Assembly (NCBI GenBank): GCA_002104905.1
Contig: MCFE01000256.1
Location: forward strand, 1-64,000
Reading direction: 5' to 3'
DNA: 64,000 nt
Source: Basidiobolus meristosporus CBS 931.73
Lineage: Eukaryota; Basidiobolomycota; Basidiobolomycetes; Basidiobolales; Basidiobolaceae
Shown: in pieces, positions 1-10,436 of the stretch
Layout of the letters: each line of letters starts with the position of its first letter
Numbering within the stretch: the first letter of the stretch is position 1
Notes under the pieces: generated by a model
Seen by the model: the letters and a program-made list of their open reading frames with translations, nothing else
Databases searched by the model: none
What the model was told of the DNA's origin: nothing
Program-made: the position numbers and the translations under genes

Positions 1-2248
1 CAAAGTATTCTGTTATAACTCCTATTTTTAAGATATACAGCAGTGGCAACTGATTCCGCCTAAAAATCATAGGCTAATTTTTGATCATGGATCATAGATC
101 TTGCCATATCAATTATTGATCTGTTAGCATGCTCTGCTACTCCATTTTGCTGTGGGGAGTATGGTACAATAGTCTCTTGCTTTATCCCATGAGTTTTGCA
201 GAAGTGGATGAAGAGTTTTGAGGTATATTCTCCACCATTGTCATGTTGTAAGAGTCTTGGAGAAATTGGAAGTGATTGGGAGGACAAGTAGATTATGTGG
301 TTTTCACTTAATCATTTATTGAATGTAAAAGTAGTATTTATACTTTTACCTGGTCTTCACATTACAAACACATAGAATAGGTTAAGGAAGGTCCCAAGAA
401 CATATGTGCAATGTTTGGGGCTGTTTGGACAACTTTGAGAATTTTCATGTTCTGGGTACCTGGTATTTTGGTGAAAATATTCTAAGTAAATCCCAACAAG
501 GAACTTGGTTAGTGTTCTCTAGGATTTGAAGGTGATGATCTAAGTGACTAAGTTAGGTGAATATTTAGGTGGAAATACAAATTTTTACAACATGTCAGAG
601 TGTATTTTCTTGATTTTTCACCAGTTTCTCTCTCCACCATGGCTTTAAACTCCCTGAACTTGGACAGAGCTTCTTCCTTTCTCTCCATGAAGTAGACCCA
701 TTTGTATCTTGTATAGTCATCAATAAAAGTGATTAAATACTTCCTCCTGCCTAAGGATAAATTTTGCATAGGCCCCCACAGTTCTGAGTGAATTAGATCT
801 ATTTTTTTCTTAGTTTTGATTAACCCAGAGCTCTTGAACAGTTGTATGGCTTGTTTCCCATATATGCAGGCTTCACAGTGCTCCAAATTAGCTAGGGGAT
901 CAAGTTTCACTCCAGAAATCAGCTGATCTTTGATCATTTTGCACAAAAAATCAAAATTGATGTGCCCAAATCTCCTGTGACAAAGCATTGGCGTTTCTTC
1001 ATTTAAGTTACTTATATTGGCTTCCAAATATGATGGAATATAAGTCAACTTGTATAGGTTCTGATCTCTGATGCCCAAAGCAGTATGGGCACCATTTTGA
1101 TCAGTGATCTTGCCTCCTGAATTATCAAAGCTGAAGCTGAGTCCTTCAGCAATGGCCTTGCTTACAGACTGTAGGTTCTTGGTTATTTCTGGTACATAGA
1201 TTACTTCTTTAAAGGTCAGTGTATGGCTTCCTTCACTGCTTCTTAGGTTAACTTGGATAGTTCCTTCTCCCACTGCATGAAGTGTTTTATTGTCACCCAT
1301 GAAAACCTTCTTAATTGGAATTTCTTGATATTGGGTAAAAAGTTCTTTATGGTGTGTAAAGTGTTGTGATGCTCCAAAGTCAATATACCATGTCTGAGAA
1401 TCCTTGCTTGTGGTCATATTTAGTGCAGATATGAATAGTCTATCTTCAGTTGTTGCAGCATTTCCATATTCAGGCTTCTTTTGCTGATTATCTTTCTTTT
1501 TGAGACACCAGTCTGATGTGTGTCCTTTCCTTTTGCAGTAGTTGCAAAACAGGTTGCTGTTGCATTTGTAGGATCTTGGGTACCTCCTTTGTTGGATATC
1601 ATTGCTTATTAAAGCATTTTCTTCTTCCTTCTTATTGGCGCTTGATTTTCTTAATTCTTTATCCAGGAGCCTTCCATATACGTAATTTAATGTCAAGTCT
1701 TCAGTTCTGGACTCCAGGGCTGATACAAGGCCCTGAAACTTGTCTTTCAGGCTATTCCAGATGGTAACTATCACATCCTCATCAGTAGTTGGTTTGCCCA
1801 CAGATTCCATCTCATATACCAGCAGGGTAATTCTGTTAATTAGATTTTTCATTTCTTCTCCTGGCAGCACCTTTGTAGTAAAGAATTTTTGTCTCAGATA
1901 CATTTTCTTAGCAGCTGAACATGACTGGTAGGTGTCTTCTAATGCCTTCCAGGCATTCTTTGCTGTTTTTGCTCTTGAGCATTGAATTAGCAATTTGTCT
2001 TTAACATTAAGGCAAATGCAGTCAAAGGCACTTTGTTCTTTCTTCTGGTACTTTAAGGCTTCCTCTCCCACGTTTTTAGGAGGGCATTTTTCTCCCATGA
2101 CAATATCCCAAAGGCCTCTTTCTTGTAGCAGCATCTTCATCTTCACCTTCCACACTTGGTAGTTAGATCTATCCAACTTTTCAGCAGAGGGAAAAATTCC
2201 AGTAATAGCAGTAGTAGACATTGCAGAGAGTGACAGCTTGGGGCTCAT
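1..2248 (-). pseudogene. copia gag-protease-integrase, copy A
   Basis: The frame opens at an ATG (2246-2248) giving MSPKLSLSAMSTT, just inside the primer site. It stays open through gag, a CX2CX4HX4C zinc knuckle, the protease and the integrase HHCC domain (CHRRFGHINF to CEACIYGKQ) until the solo LTR at 592. The rest of the integrase core resumes at 243-1 with NGGEYTSK and PQQNGVAEHANRS. Gag coats the RNA, protease cuts the polyprotein and integrase inserts the DNA copy. The protease active site reads DFGAS where copy C has DSGAS (Ser to Phe, plus-strand bases 1376-1378), so this copy is probably inactive even without the LTR insertion. Confidence 0.85.
244..592 (-). repeat. solo copia LTR inserted in integrase, TSD TGTCA
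   Basis: This is a 349-bp LTR that begins TGTTGTAAGAGTC and ends TTTTTACAACA. It interrupts the integrase codons for DNGGEYTSK. The host sequence TGTCA occurs at both edges (239-243 and 593-597). The uninterrupted copy near 56235 has it once, so this is a 5-bp target-site duplication. No internal sequence is present, so it is a solo LTR left by LTR-LTR recombination. Confidence 0.95.
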
Positions 2249-2252
2249 AACC
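2241..2252 (-). promoter_or_regulatory. primer-binding site, half-tRNA type (iMet anticodon arm)
   Basis: Directly inside the 5' LTR the element reads GGTTATGAGCCC on its own strand; the plus strand reads GGGCTCATAACC. The plus-strand sequence matches the anticodon stem-loop of eukaryotic initiator tRNA-Met (CTCATAA loop with a GGG/CCC stem). Drosophila copia is known to prime on an internally cut initiator tRNA, and this site fits that mode. The same 12-mer lies inside the LTRs at 5872, 7097 and 57898. Confidence 0.75.
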
Positions 2253-2601
2253 TGTTGTAAGAGTCTTGGAGATATTGGAAGTGATTGGGAGGACAAGTAG
2301 ATTATGTGGTTTTCACTTAATCATTTATTGAATGTAAAAGTAGTATTTATACTTTTACCTGGTCTTGGCATTAAAAACACGTAGAATAGGTTAAGGAAGG
2401 TCCCAAGAACATATGTGCAAAGTTTGGGGCTGTTTGGACAACTTTGAGAATTTTCATGTTCTGGGTACCTGGTATTTTGGTGAAAATATTCTAAGTAAAT
2501 CCCAACAAGGAATTTGGTCAGTGTTCTGTAGGATTTGAAGATGATGATCTAAGTGACTAAGCTAGGTGAAAATTTAGGTGGAAATACAAATCTTTACAAC
2601 A
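2253..2601 (-). repeat. 5' LTR of copia copy A
   Basis: This 349-bp LTR runs from TGTTGTAAGAGTC to CTTTACAACA and directly abuts the primer-binding site. It should contain the promoter and RNA start of the element on the minus strand. It is nearly the same sequence as the solo LTR at 244-592. Confidence 0.93.
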
Positions 2602-2859
2602 GTATTTATACTTTACATGGTCTGGGCATAACAAACACGTAGAATAGGTCAAGGAAGGTCCCAAGAGCATGTGTGCAAAGTTTGGGGCTGTTTTGACAAC
2701 TTTGAGAATTTTCATGTTCTGGGTACCTGGTATTTTGATGAAAGTATTCTAAGTAAATCCCAACAAGGAATTTGGTCAGTATACTCTAGGATTTGAGGGT
2801 AATGATCGAAGTGACTAAGTTAGGTGAATATTTAGGTGGAATTACAAACTCTTACAACA
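2602..2859 (-). repeat. truncated copia LTR that received copy A
   Basis: The sequence right after the 5' LTR resumes in the middle of another LTR of the same family (GTATTTATACTTTACATGG) and runs to its end, CTTACAACA. About 90 bp of its start are missing. The simplest reading is that copy A inserted into this older LTR and that the missing piece lies beyond the left window edge. Confidence 0.8.
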
Positions 2860-4293
2860 TATATAAGGTAAAAAAATGACCTATATTAGGGCAAGTTAAG
2901 GTTTTGTCATTTACGCCTGATCCAGATTATCCTCATTTCCTGGCACAGTGGCACATACAAACATTGCCAAAAAAAGGTTTTTGCACAACTCTGAGCTGAG
3001 ATGGCCTGCTCCCACTTGAACCATGTCTGTCTAGTGATCCAGATCCACAAAAATGATCCAGAGTGGTCATCTTTGTCCTCCTTAAGTAGCAGTAGCTTTC
3101 TTTGGACTGATTACTTCATTTGCAGTATATTCAGAGTCCACTTGCTTCTTGATTTACCTAGTTTGGTACCAGAAAGGTACCATTGGTTGTTTGGTAGCTA
3201 TTTTTAGAGTGCTTCTACTGATTTGGACTGATACAGTTGCTTTTGTCTTATCAGGATGTACTGGTGGAGTAGATACCGGCGCTTTTCCAGAAGTGGGATT
3301 CTCCTTAACAAGGGCTTTGATTATCCTTATTCTCCTGATGGTTACTTTTAACCTTGAGCTTTGCTTGCAGGACCAACTGTTCTTCTCAGTGGCTTCAGAA
3401 TCCATAAAAATCATCTGGCTGATCCTTACACCTTTTTCTTTCAGACCCTTAGAGAGCCAACATCAAGACTTCTGCATTAAATAATCTGCACTGATATATA
3501 CTACAGTATCTAACAGATCCTGTTGAAGTTTCAAGGCTCTTCTGGGGTTTCTGCCTAGAGAACTTTGTACAAGAGGCTCCATGGAACATATCTGCATTGT
3601 CAGATAGTCCAAATATAGCCTACATAGGTTTTGGCTCCATTTAAGAAGTACCCTAATTGGTGGTAGTAGTATTTTCCCATTTTTCTTCTTTTTCTTTTTC
3701 TGCTGATGATCCAAGGAAAATTCCTTTTGTGGGATGGTCCTGGACTTCCTTACAGGTGGAACCATGGTGTGATTGAGCATGGAAGACCTCATGACATCAT
3801 TTGCCCAGATTATTTGACCACTTGAGAGTAATAGAGTCAAAATTGACATCCACTTAGATCAGTCATAACTTTTAATAGAGTTGACCAAATTGGATCAAAT
3901 AAACTGTATTGTGCATCAACATTTGAAACTTGGCCAACTTCACTCTGTTAGAAAATCTAGTACTCTAACTGATTTTCCCTAACCCAAACATAACTAATCC
4001 CTGTTATGGTTTATTTTGTCACTTCTCAGAATCTATATTTAGCTGTCACACCTGATCAATTTTCATGTAGTCATTACATCCTCAACTGATCTGCTAAGCC
4101 TTTCCAAGTGATTAGTCAACTGAGATTTATCCAACCACTAAGCAGTTGCCAAGATATCAGCTGATTAAAGATGCAATTTTTCATATATTTATGCACCTAT
4201 CAATACCCCAACAAATTTCAATTAGTCCATTCTCTTGGTGCTTACAAATGCAACCCAATCAGAAAAGTATAAATAAAGCTTACTGAACCTTTT
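2860..4293. other. unrecognised degenerate DNA
   Basis: I recognise no complete gene here. Two minus-strand open stretches (3154-3414 and 3463-3849, 86 and 128 codons) are rich in Lys and Ser but match no family I know. A run of codons for Lys lies near 3685-3715. The region may be the 3' part of the divergent LTR element whose LTR sits at 5872-6219, but I could not find reverse transcriptase or integrase motifs in it. Confidence 0.4.
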
Positions 4294-4494
4294 AGACTTG
4301 TTCCATCATTCCAGCTGATCATAGTGCCCAATAGTGCTATAGCATACCGGATGGTGCCTGATCATGCCAGATGGTGTCATACAGTGCCAATTTGGTATCA
4401 AAATTGACATGCATATAACCCTAAAGTATCAAATTAATAACAAAATATACAGCACTTTCTGGCACTATGCTCAATGGCACAATGGAACAAGTCT
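4294..4494. mobile_element. 201-bp MITE with Harbinger-like ends, TSD TTT
   Basis: The element begins AGACTTGTTCCAT and ends ATGGAACAAGTCT, a near-perfect terminal inverted repeat, and both sides carry TTT (4291-4293 and 4495-4497). A 3-bp duplication is the hallmark of PIF/Harbinger transposition. The inside has no coding capacity but repeats short pieces such as AGTGCC and GGCACTAT. The same ends occur on the Harbinger remnants at 24902 and 45195 and on the fold-back element at 45490-46222, so it was probably moved in trans by that family. Confidence 0.8.
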
Positions 4495-5859
4495 TTTGGT
4501 TTAGTGTGTGTCTCAACAAAATTAAGAATTCAACAAATCCATTTCAAGTTTCTACCCAAGCTTAGAATTTCTAGCACTCTCAAGAACACCAAGCCTAGAC
4601 TGCATAGCAAACCTACTCTGTTGTCTTTATAGCCCAACTCAGCTATATATAAGACCAATATTAGACCAGAACCTCTCTGCTAATATTTCTGGCACTCTTG
4701 ACAATTTTAAGATTCTGCACTTAGTTGTCACTTAGGTTCAGTTTACTCATTCAAGAATTTATTACACTTTTCTTTTGGATACAACAAACTGCATTTGTAA
4801 GCAAGTTTCATCAGTCCTTTGGTATTTGACTCTAATATATCCGCTTTTTGAGTTGCAGAGCTTGGCAGTGACGTGATCAATCACAATTCTACTGGTCTGA
4901 TCCAGAGAATCAAATGGCACCAAGTGTTTTCTCCCACTGTAATAAATAATATATACATAACAAGTATTAAGTACTATGTTATCTTCTGAGTGGCTTGCAG
5001 TTTGTATACTGGCCAACTATTGCTTGGCTGTATACTCAATCAGGCTGGCAATCTTTTGCTTCACCCTCTCTGACTAGCAGTGAATCATCTTGAGTTGATT
5101 TTGCTAAATTTGTATAATACTTTCTCCCACTGTTTTGTGATTTAAACCAAGTGATAGCATGTCTGACAGCTCAATATTTGGTTCCTGGTACATTAGTTTC
5201 AGTATCAAAACACTTAATACAAATATAGCATTCTTCCATTGGATTGTGTAGTACATATCCATACTCCAGGTGGATATATATGTATTATGTATCATCAGGA
5301 TCCTTATAGCTCAGGGAGCTTGTTTCTGAGATCTTTTTTCATTAGTGGGTAGTTCAATGTGGCAGTTAACAAGTCCAGTAGTTGCATTCTCAGTCTTATT
5401 TTGAGCAGCAAAAGCTTTGGTAAAATCTTCCTCTGGCAATCATTCTATGATAATCTATTTTTTTTTTGCAATTCAGGATAATATCATATCCAAAAGCTTG
5501 TCTAACAGTTAATTGAGGTCATATGAATACATAGAGCAATACATTTTACTGTAGATCTGGACCCTCAATTGCTGGAATTATGCAATTTTCTTCAGTATTG
5601 ATAGAGCACCAACATACTATATTTCTTGATATATTTATATGTCAACTTGATAGACTCTCCTTCATAACCAGCTTGAGTAGTTACTGAATGAGTCTTTTGA
5701 AGGCATGACCTTCTTCTCCACAGCAATATCCTCATGCACATAGTCCTTGTAGTAGCAGTAGTCATCTTTAACTTTGGCAGGGCAATAGTGCGGAAGGTCT
5801 TTCTCCAAATTAGCAGAAAGGATCCAGACCAAGTAGACACCAAGAGGACAGCAAGTGCA
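4495..5859. other. unrecognised interior next to a divergent copia LTR
   Basis: On the minus strand there are short open frames (5662-6006, 5592-5879, 5104-5295 and 4762-5016) but none shows a zinc knuckle, protease, integrase or reverse transcriptase motif. Its position just inside a primer-binding site means it should be the gag end of an LTR element. The first codons after the primer site (QQVMSPAL) do resemble the copia leader (QQVMSPKL). The rest is too diverged to call. Confidence 0.4.
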
Positions 5860-5871
5860 GGGCTCATAACC
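5860..5871 (-). promoter_or_regulatory. primer-binding site of the divergent copia element
   Basis: It carries the same half-tRNA type 12-mer as copy A, GGTTATGAGCCC on the minus strand, directly adjoining the LTR that starts at 5872. Confidence 0.7.
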
Positions 5872-6219
5872 TGTTGCAATATTCTGAGGAGTATTGTAAG
5901 TGATGTGGAAAACTAGAGGAATCACATGTTGATCACTTGTAGATTTATTGATCAAAAGTATGCTATTCATACTTTTGCTAAAGTAAAGAAAGCAAACTTG
6001 TTGCACCTGCTAAGGAAGGTCCCAAGAATATGTGTGCAAAGTTTGGGGGCTTTTGGACAACTTTGAGAAAGATCATAATCTGGGTACCTAATAATTTGGT
6101 GAAAATATGTCAAGTAAATCCCAACAAGAAATTTGGACAGGACAGAATGCTAATCAAAGAATAAGATCTATGTGACTAAGCTAGCATGAATATTTTGGTG
6201 ACAACTTATAATTACAACA
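5872..6219 (-). repeat. LTR of a divergent copia subfamily
   Basis: This 348-bp repeat runs from TGTTGCAATATTC to AATTACAACA. It keeps blocks shared with the main copia LTR, such as AAGGAAGGTCCCAAGAA and GACAACTTTGAGAA, but is clearly diverged over the first 130 bp. With the adjacent primer site it reads as the 5' LTR of a minus-strand element whose 3' LTR I could not find. Confidence 0.8.
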
Positions 6220-6232
6220 CTATATATGTAAT

Positions 6233-7096
6233 ATAAGGTCTAATCATCAGTTCTGGACTCTAGGGCTGATACAAGGCCCTGAAACCTGTTTGTCAGGCTA
6301 TTCAGGATGGTAACTGTTACATCCTCATCAGTAGTTGGTATGCCCACAGATTCCATTTCATCCACCAGCAGGGTATTCTGTTGATTGAATATTTCATTAC
6401 TTCTCCTAGCAGCATCTTTTTAGTAAAGAGTTTTTGTCTCAGATACATTTTCTTGGCAGCTGAAGATGACTGGTGGGTGTCTTCTCATGCCTTCCAGGCA
6501 CTATTTACTGCTTTTGCTCTAGAGCCTTGAATTAGCAATCTTTCTTTGACATTAACCCTAAGAAAAAAATTCACAAAAAGGCCAGTAAAATATCATCAAA
6601 ATATCAGCCAAATTCCACGTTTTCAAGATAGACAATTCTCAATATCTCTGTAGTTAACTGATGAGCAGGCAAGAACTTAAGCACTTCAGGAGGAGACTAG
6701 GCCAACTAGCATCCATGCCAAATCTGGTAAATAGCTGCCCATTACTTCCATCACAAATTGCATTTGAAATATTGAACCAAAAGCACTAGCTGAATACCAG
6801 CTGAATACCAGCTGGAAATCAGAAGAATTCCAAGTTTGAGATTTTTCATAGGGTAAGGTCAATGCAGTTAAAGGCACTTTGTACTTTCTTCTGGTACTTT
6901 AAGACTTCCTCTCCCATGTTATAGGAAGGTATTCTTCTGCCAAGACAATATCCCAAAGGCATCTTTCTTGTAGCAGCATTATCATCTTCACCTTCCACAC
7001 TTGGCAGTTAGCTCCATCCAAATTTTCAGCAGAGGGAAAAATTCCATAATAGCAGTAGTAGAGCTTTCAGAGAGTGACAGCCTAGGGCTCATAACC
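6233..7096 (-). pseudogene. copia gag fragment with a MITE inside
   Basis: On the minus strand this is the gag start region of the main copia family. Recognisable pieces on the plus strand include the complement of QVWKVKMK near 7000 and of SALESRTEDLT near 6260. It is interrupted by stops and by the MITE at 6556-6853. The primer-binding site is at 7085-7096. Integrase and the rest do not follow on the left; the homology stops near 6233. Confidence 0.8.
6556..6853. mobile_element. Tourist-like MITE, 298 bp, TSD TAA
   Basis: The element starts CCCTAAGAAAAA and ends TTTTTCATAGGG, an imperfect terminal inverted repeat. It splits the gag sequence GACATTAAGGCAAATG, which is intact near 57650. TAA appears on both sides (6553-6555 and 6854-6856) but once in the intact copy. 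A TAA duplication is typical of Tourist/Harbinger MITEs. Related copies lie at 32705-33023, 53158-53430 and 58313-58587. It holds no real open frame; the ORF at 6686-6877 is a chance frame. Confidence 0.88.
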
Positions 7097-7447
7097 TGTT
7101 GTACAAGTCTTGGAGATATTGGAAGTGATTGGGAGGACAAGTAGATTTTGTGGCTTTTACTTAATGATTTATTGAATGTAAAAGTAGCCTTAAAATACTT
7201 TTACATGGTCTTGGCATAACAAACATGCAGAATAAACTAAGGAAGGTCCCAAGAGCTTGTGTGCTATGTTTGAGGCTGTTTGGACAACTTTGAGAATTAT
7301 CATGTTCTGTGTACCTGATATTTTGGTGAAAATGTTCCAAGTAGGTCCCAACAGGGATTTTGGTCAGTACTCTCTGAAATTTGAAGGTAATGATCTAAGT
7401 GACTAAGTTGGGTAAATATTTAAGTGGAATTACAAATTTTTACAATA
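7097..7447 (-). repeat. copia LTR flanked by gag on one side and 3' end on the other
   Basis: This 351-bp LTR has TGTTGTACAAGTC at its start and TTTTTACAATA at its end. The primer site and gag lie on its left as expected for a 5' LTR. On its right, 7448-7472 reads CTCCCACTTGGCTAAATG, which in the element at 53995 is the polypurine-tract side of a 3' LTR. The LTR therefore appears shared by two element bodies. Confidence 0.82.
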
Positions 7448-7482
7448 CTCCCACTTGGCTAAATGTTCATACATATTATATA

Positions 7483-10017
7483 TTCAAAAGCTCTGGGTTA
7501 ACCTCAACTAAGAAAGAATCAGCCATAATTCACTTAGGTCTGTGTGAATCCATACAAAACATATCCTTAAGCAGGATGAAGTATATGATCACTTTTATTG
7601 GCAATTAAACAAGATACATGTAGGTCTACTTCATGTAAAGAAAGGAAGAAGCACTGTCTAAGCTCAGGAAGCTTAAAACTATGATGGGGAGAGAAACTGT
7701 TTAAAAATCAAGAATATTTGCTTTGACAATGGTTGAGAATACACCTCAAGACTCTTAATCTAAATCTGTAAAGTTAATGGGATGAAGCAAGAGACTACTC
7801 TACCATACTCCACACAGCAAAATGAAGTGGCAGAATGTGCAAACAGATCAATAATTGATATTGCAAGATCAATGATCCATGATCACAAATTATCCAATGA
7901 TTCTTGGGCAGAATCAGTTGCTACAGCTATATATCTCAGAGACAGGAGCTGTAGAAGAGTACTTTATGATTCTACTCCACCTAAAGCATGGTATGGATAC
8001 ATACCAAGTGCAAAACATCTTAGAATTGTGCATGTAAAGCATATGCCAGAAACTACCTAAAAATCAGTCAAAACTTGAACCAAAAGATGTAAATACCAAT
8101 TTTTGGGCTACTGCAATGCAAATAAGGTATTCAGACTCTACAATGCTAAAGCAAAGAAGCCAATCAGTCCAGGGATGTTCTATCTGTTGAGAATTCAAAG
8201 TTTTCACAACAAATGACATCAGAAGATGATAAAAATCACATCTCAAGTCTACCAATCATCAGGATTGGATCTGAACAAAACAATGAAGTCTTTTTTCTCT
8301 CCAGAGGACTCTACAACTGTAGTTTAGTCTGAGTCAGGGACCTGGAATATTGCAGAAGTGATCATTCCAGTATAACAAACGGGGAGATCTAACCATACTG
8401 GAAAAAGCCCTAATTACAATATCAATGAGGGTATGAACTTATCCTATGCTTATTCAGTCTATACTGGTGAGCCCCAGACTATAAGAAAGGCCCTAAGTAG
8501 CCCTTAGACAAAGTTTTGGAGATCTACAATAACTGAGGAGTATCAAACCCTGATGGAAAATCAAACTTGCAACTTGGTCAAATTACTAATCAGCCAAAAA
8601 TCGGCTGGATGCCAATGGGTCTTCTAACCAAATACAAGACTGATGGTACAATTGAAGCATACATAGCAAGACCTGTGGCCAAAGGACTCTCTCTAACAAC
8701 AGACTTGACTTTATTGTAACCTTTGCACTAGCAGCCAGGTTTAATTCCATCAGATTATTATTGGCTATAGCAGCCAAATATATGATTTTACTCATCAAAT
8801 GGATGCCAAAGCTGCATTTTGATTGGTGAGCTTGACAAGTATGTGTATATGAACCAGCCTGATGGGCTTGTTGATCACAATTACCCCCATGTGGACTGTA
8901 AGCTTAGAAAGTATCTATATGGATTTAAATAACCACCAACAGCCTGGCATTGCATGAAAGAATTAATTAGAAATACTTAACTTGCAGAAGGAGTGCTGCT
9001 GAGTATAGTATATACCATAAGCCAGATGAAGCAAATTCAGTTCTATTAGCTCTATTTGAGAATGCTATTATTATTGCTGCCAAAAACCTAGAAACATTGG
9101 TAGAGACCAACTCCAGCCTATATGAGGAGTTCAAGATGTCTCATCTAGGAGGACTCAGTTACTTCTTAGGGATAAAGTTATCCATAGACAGAAGTACCCA
9201 GACTATTGCCCAAAGCCAGTGCAAGTATACTCAAGCCATGTTAAAGAAGTACCAAATGGATGATTGTAAACTGACAGCTATCCCAATAGATACAAACCTT
9301 TACTTGATCAAGGCTCAACCAAAATCAGGAGAGCTTGGTGCCATCTGATAGCCTTTGCATTCCTTATCAATCAATGCATGGAGTTCAATGTACATCATGC
9401 GTGGAACATGTCCAGATATCTCATACTCAGTGGGAGCTAGTAGTCAGCATATTTGGAACTATGGATCTGTTCATATTGCAGTGGTTAAGCAGATCCTAAG
9501 ATACCTAAAAGGAAGTGCTGATATCTGCTTAAGGTACACCTATAAGGATTTAGAACAGGATCTTATGGGATACTCTGATACTGATTAGGGACAACATTTA
9601 GAAGACAGAAGATCCACCACTGGGTACACTTTTTTTTACTGCAAAGGAGCAACTTCATGGATTGGTAGCACTTTCCACCACAGAACTAGAGTATATGGCA
9701 GCCTATGAGGCAACAAAAGAAGCAATGTGGTTAAGAAAGCCCTGTCAAGACTTATGCTTATGTCGAAAAACGCCTATTACTCTATTTCAAGGTAATCAAG
9801 GATGTATGTAAATAGGTAGAAATCTGGCTTTTCATGCCCAAAATAAGCACATAGATATTAGACATCACTTCATACATGAAGCTATAGAGAATAACTTATT
9901 CCACTGAGTTTACTGTCCTACAGATGATAAGACTGCAGACATATTCAACAGGCCATATGCTAGACACAAGTTTGAATATTATATGTCAAAATTAGGACTA
10001 GTCAGTATCAACATTTA
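7483..10017 (+). pseudogene. copia integrase, RT and RNase H remnant, copy B
   Basis: On the plus strand the remnant starts at the integrase HHCC/core junction (AAGCTCTGGGTTAA). It runs through the core (TQQNEVAECANRSIID near 7800-7860), reverse transcriptase (8530-9200, including IHLMDAKAAF-like codons near 8790) and RNase H (9590-9960). Many stops and frameshifts break it. The YVDD site of reverse transcriptase is lost; the matching codons near 9050 read LFENAIII. It lies in the opposite orientation to the LTR and 3' end just to its left. Confidence 0.85.
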
Positions 10018-10029
10018 GTTGAGTGGGAG
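10018..10029 (+). promoter_or_regulatory. polypurine tract before copia LTR
   Basis: The bases GTTGAGTGGGAG directly precede the LTR that starts at 10030. In copia elements this tract primes plus-strand DNA synthesis. The complementary tract stands next to the 3' LTR of copy C at 53995. Confidence 0.7.
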
Positions 10030-10436
10030 TGTTGTAAAGATTTGTAAGTCCTTCTAAATATTCACCTAACTTAGTCACTTAGATTATTACCTACACATCT
10101 TAGAGAATACTGATTAAATTCCTTGCCAGGAGCTACATAAAGTATTTTCACAAAAACATCCAGCATTGTGAACATGAAAATTAGATAAGTTGTCAAAACA
10201 GTCCCAAGCTTTGCACATGTGTTCTTGGGACCTTCCTAAAGCTTTTCTATGTGCTTGTAGTGCTAAGACAATGTCAAAGTATAAATACTACTTTTACATT
10301 CAATAGATCATTTAGTCAAACTGCATATTCTACTTGTTCTGCCAATCACCTTCAATTTCTTAAAGACTCTTTCAACAAAACATCCAACCTACTTTTTCTT
10401 GCTGTAACTTGCAAAGTCTTCAAAACTCTTACAACA
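10030..10436 (+). repeat. copia LTR shared by copy B (3') and copy D (5')
   Basis: This plus-strand LTR starts TGTTGTAAAGATT after a polypurine tract and ends CTCTTACAACA just before a primer site. It is about 55 bp longer than its relatives because the end motif occurs twice (near 10365-10377 and 10421-10436). Copy B lies on its left and the gag of copy D on its right. Confidence 0.82.

Larger units (their letters stand above)
1..2601 (-). mobile_element. Ty1/copia retrotransposon, copy A, cut by window edge
   Basis: This is a minus-strand copia element. It runs from its 5' LTR on the right (2253-2601) through gag, protease and the first part of integrase, then leaves the window at base 1. 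Reverse transcriptase and RNase H would lie outside the window. It is closely similar to the copy with both LTRs at 53663-58246. A solo LTR at 244-592 interrupts its integrase. Almost no CpG is left: I count one in the first 243 bases. Element class and orientation follow from domain order and LTR ends; the missing part is inferred. Confidence 0.9.

Noticed and set aside
2241-2252. GGGCTCATAACC considered as part of a tRNA gene
   Set aside because: Only the anticodon arm is matched. No acceptor, D or T arm surrounds it, and it always adjoins an LTR, so it is a primer site.
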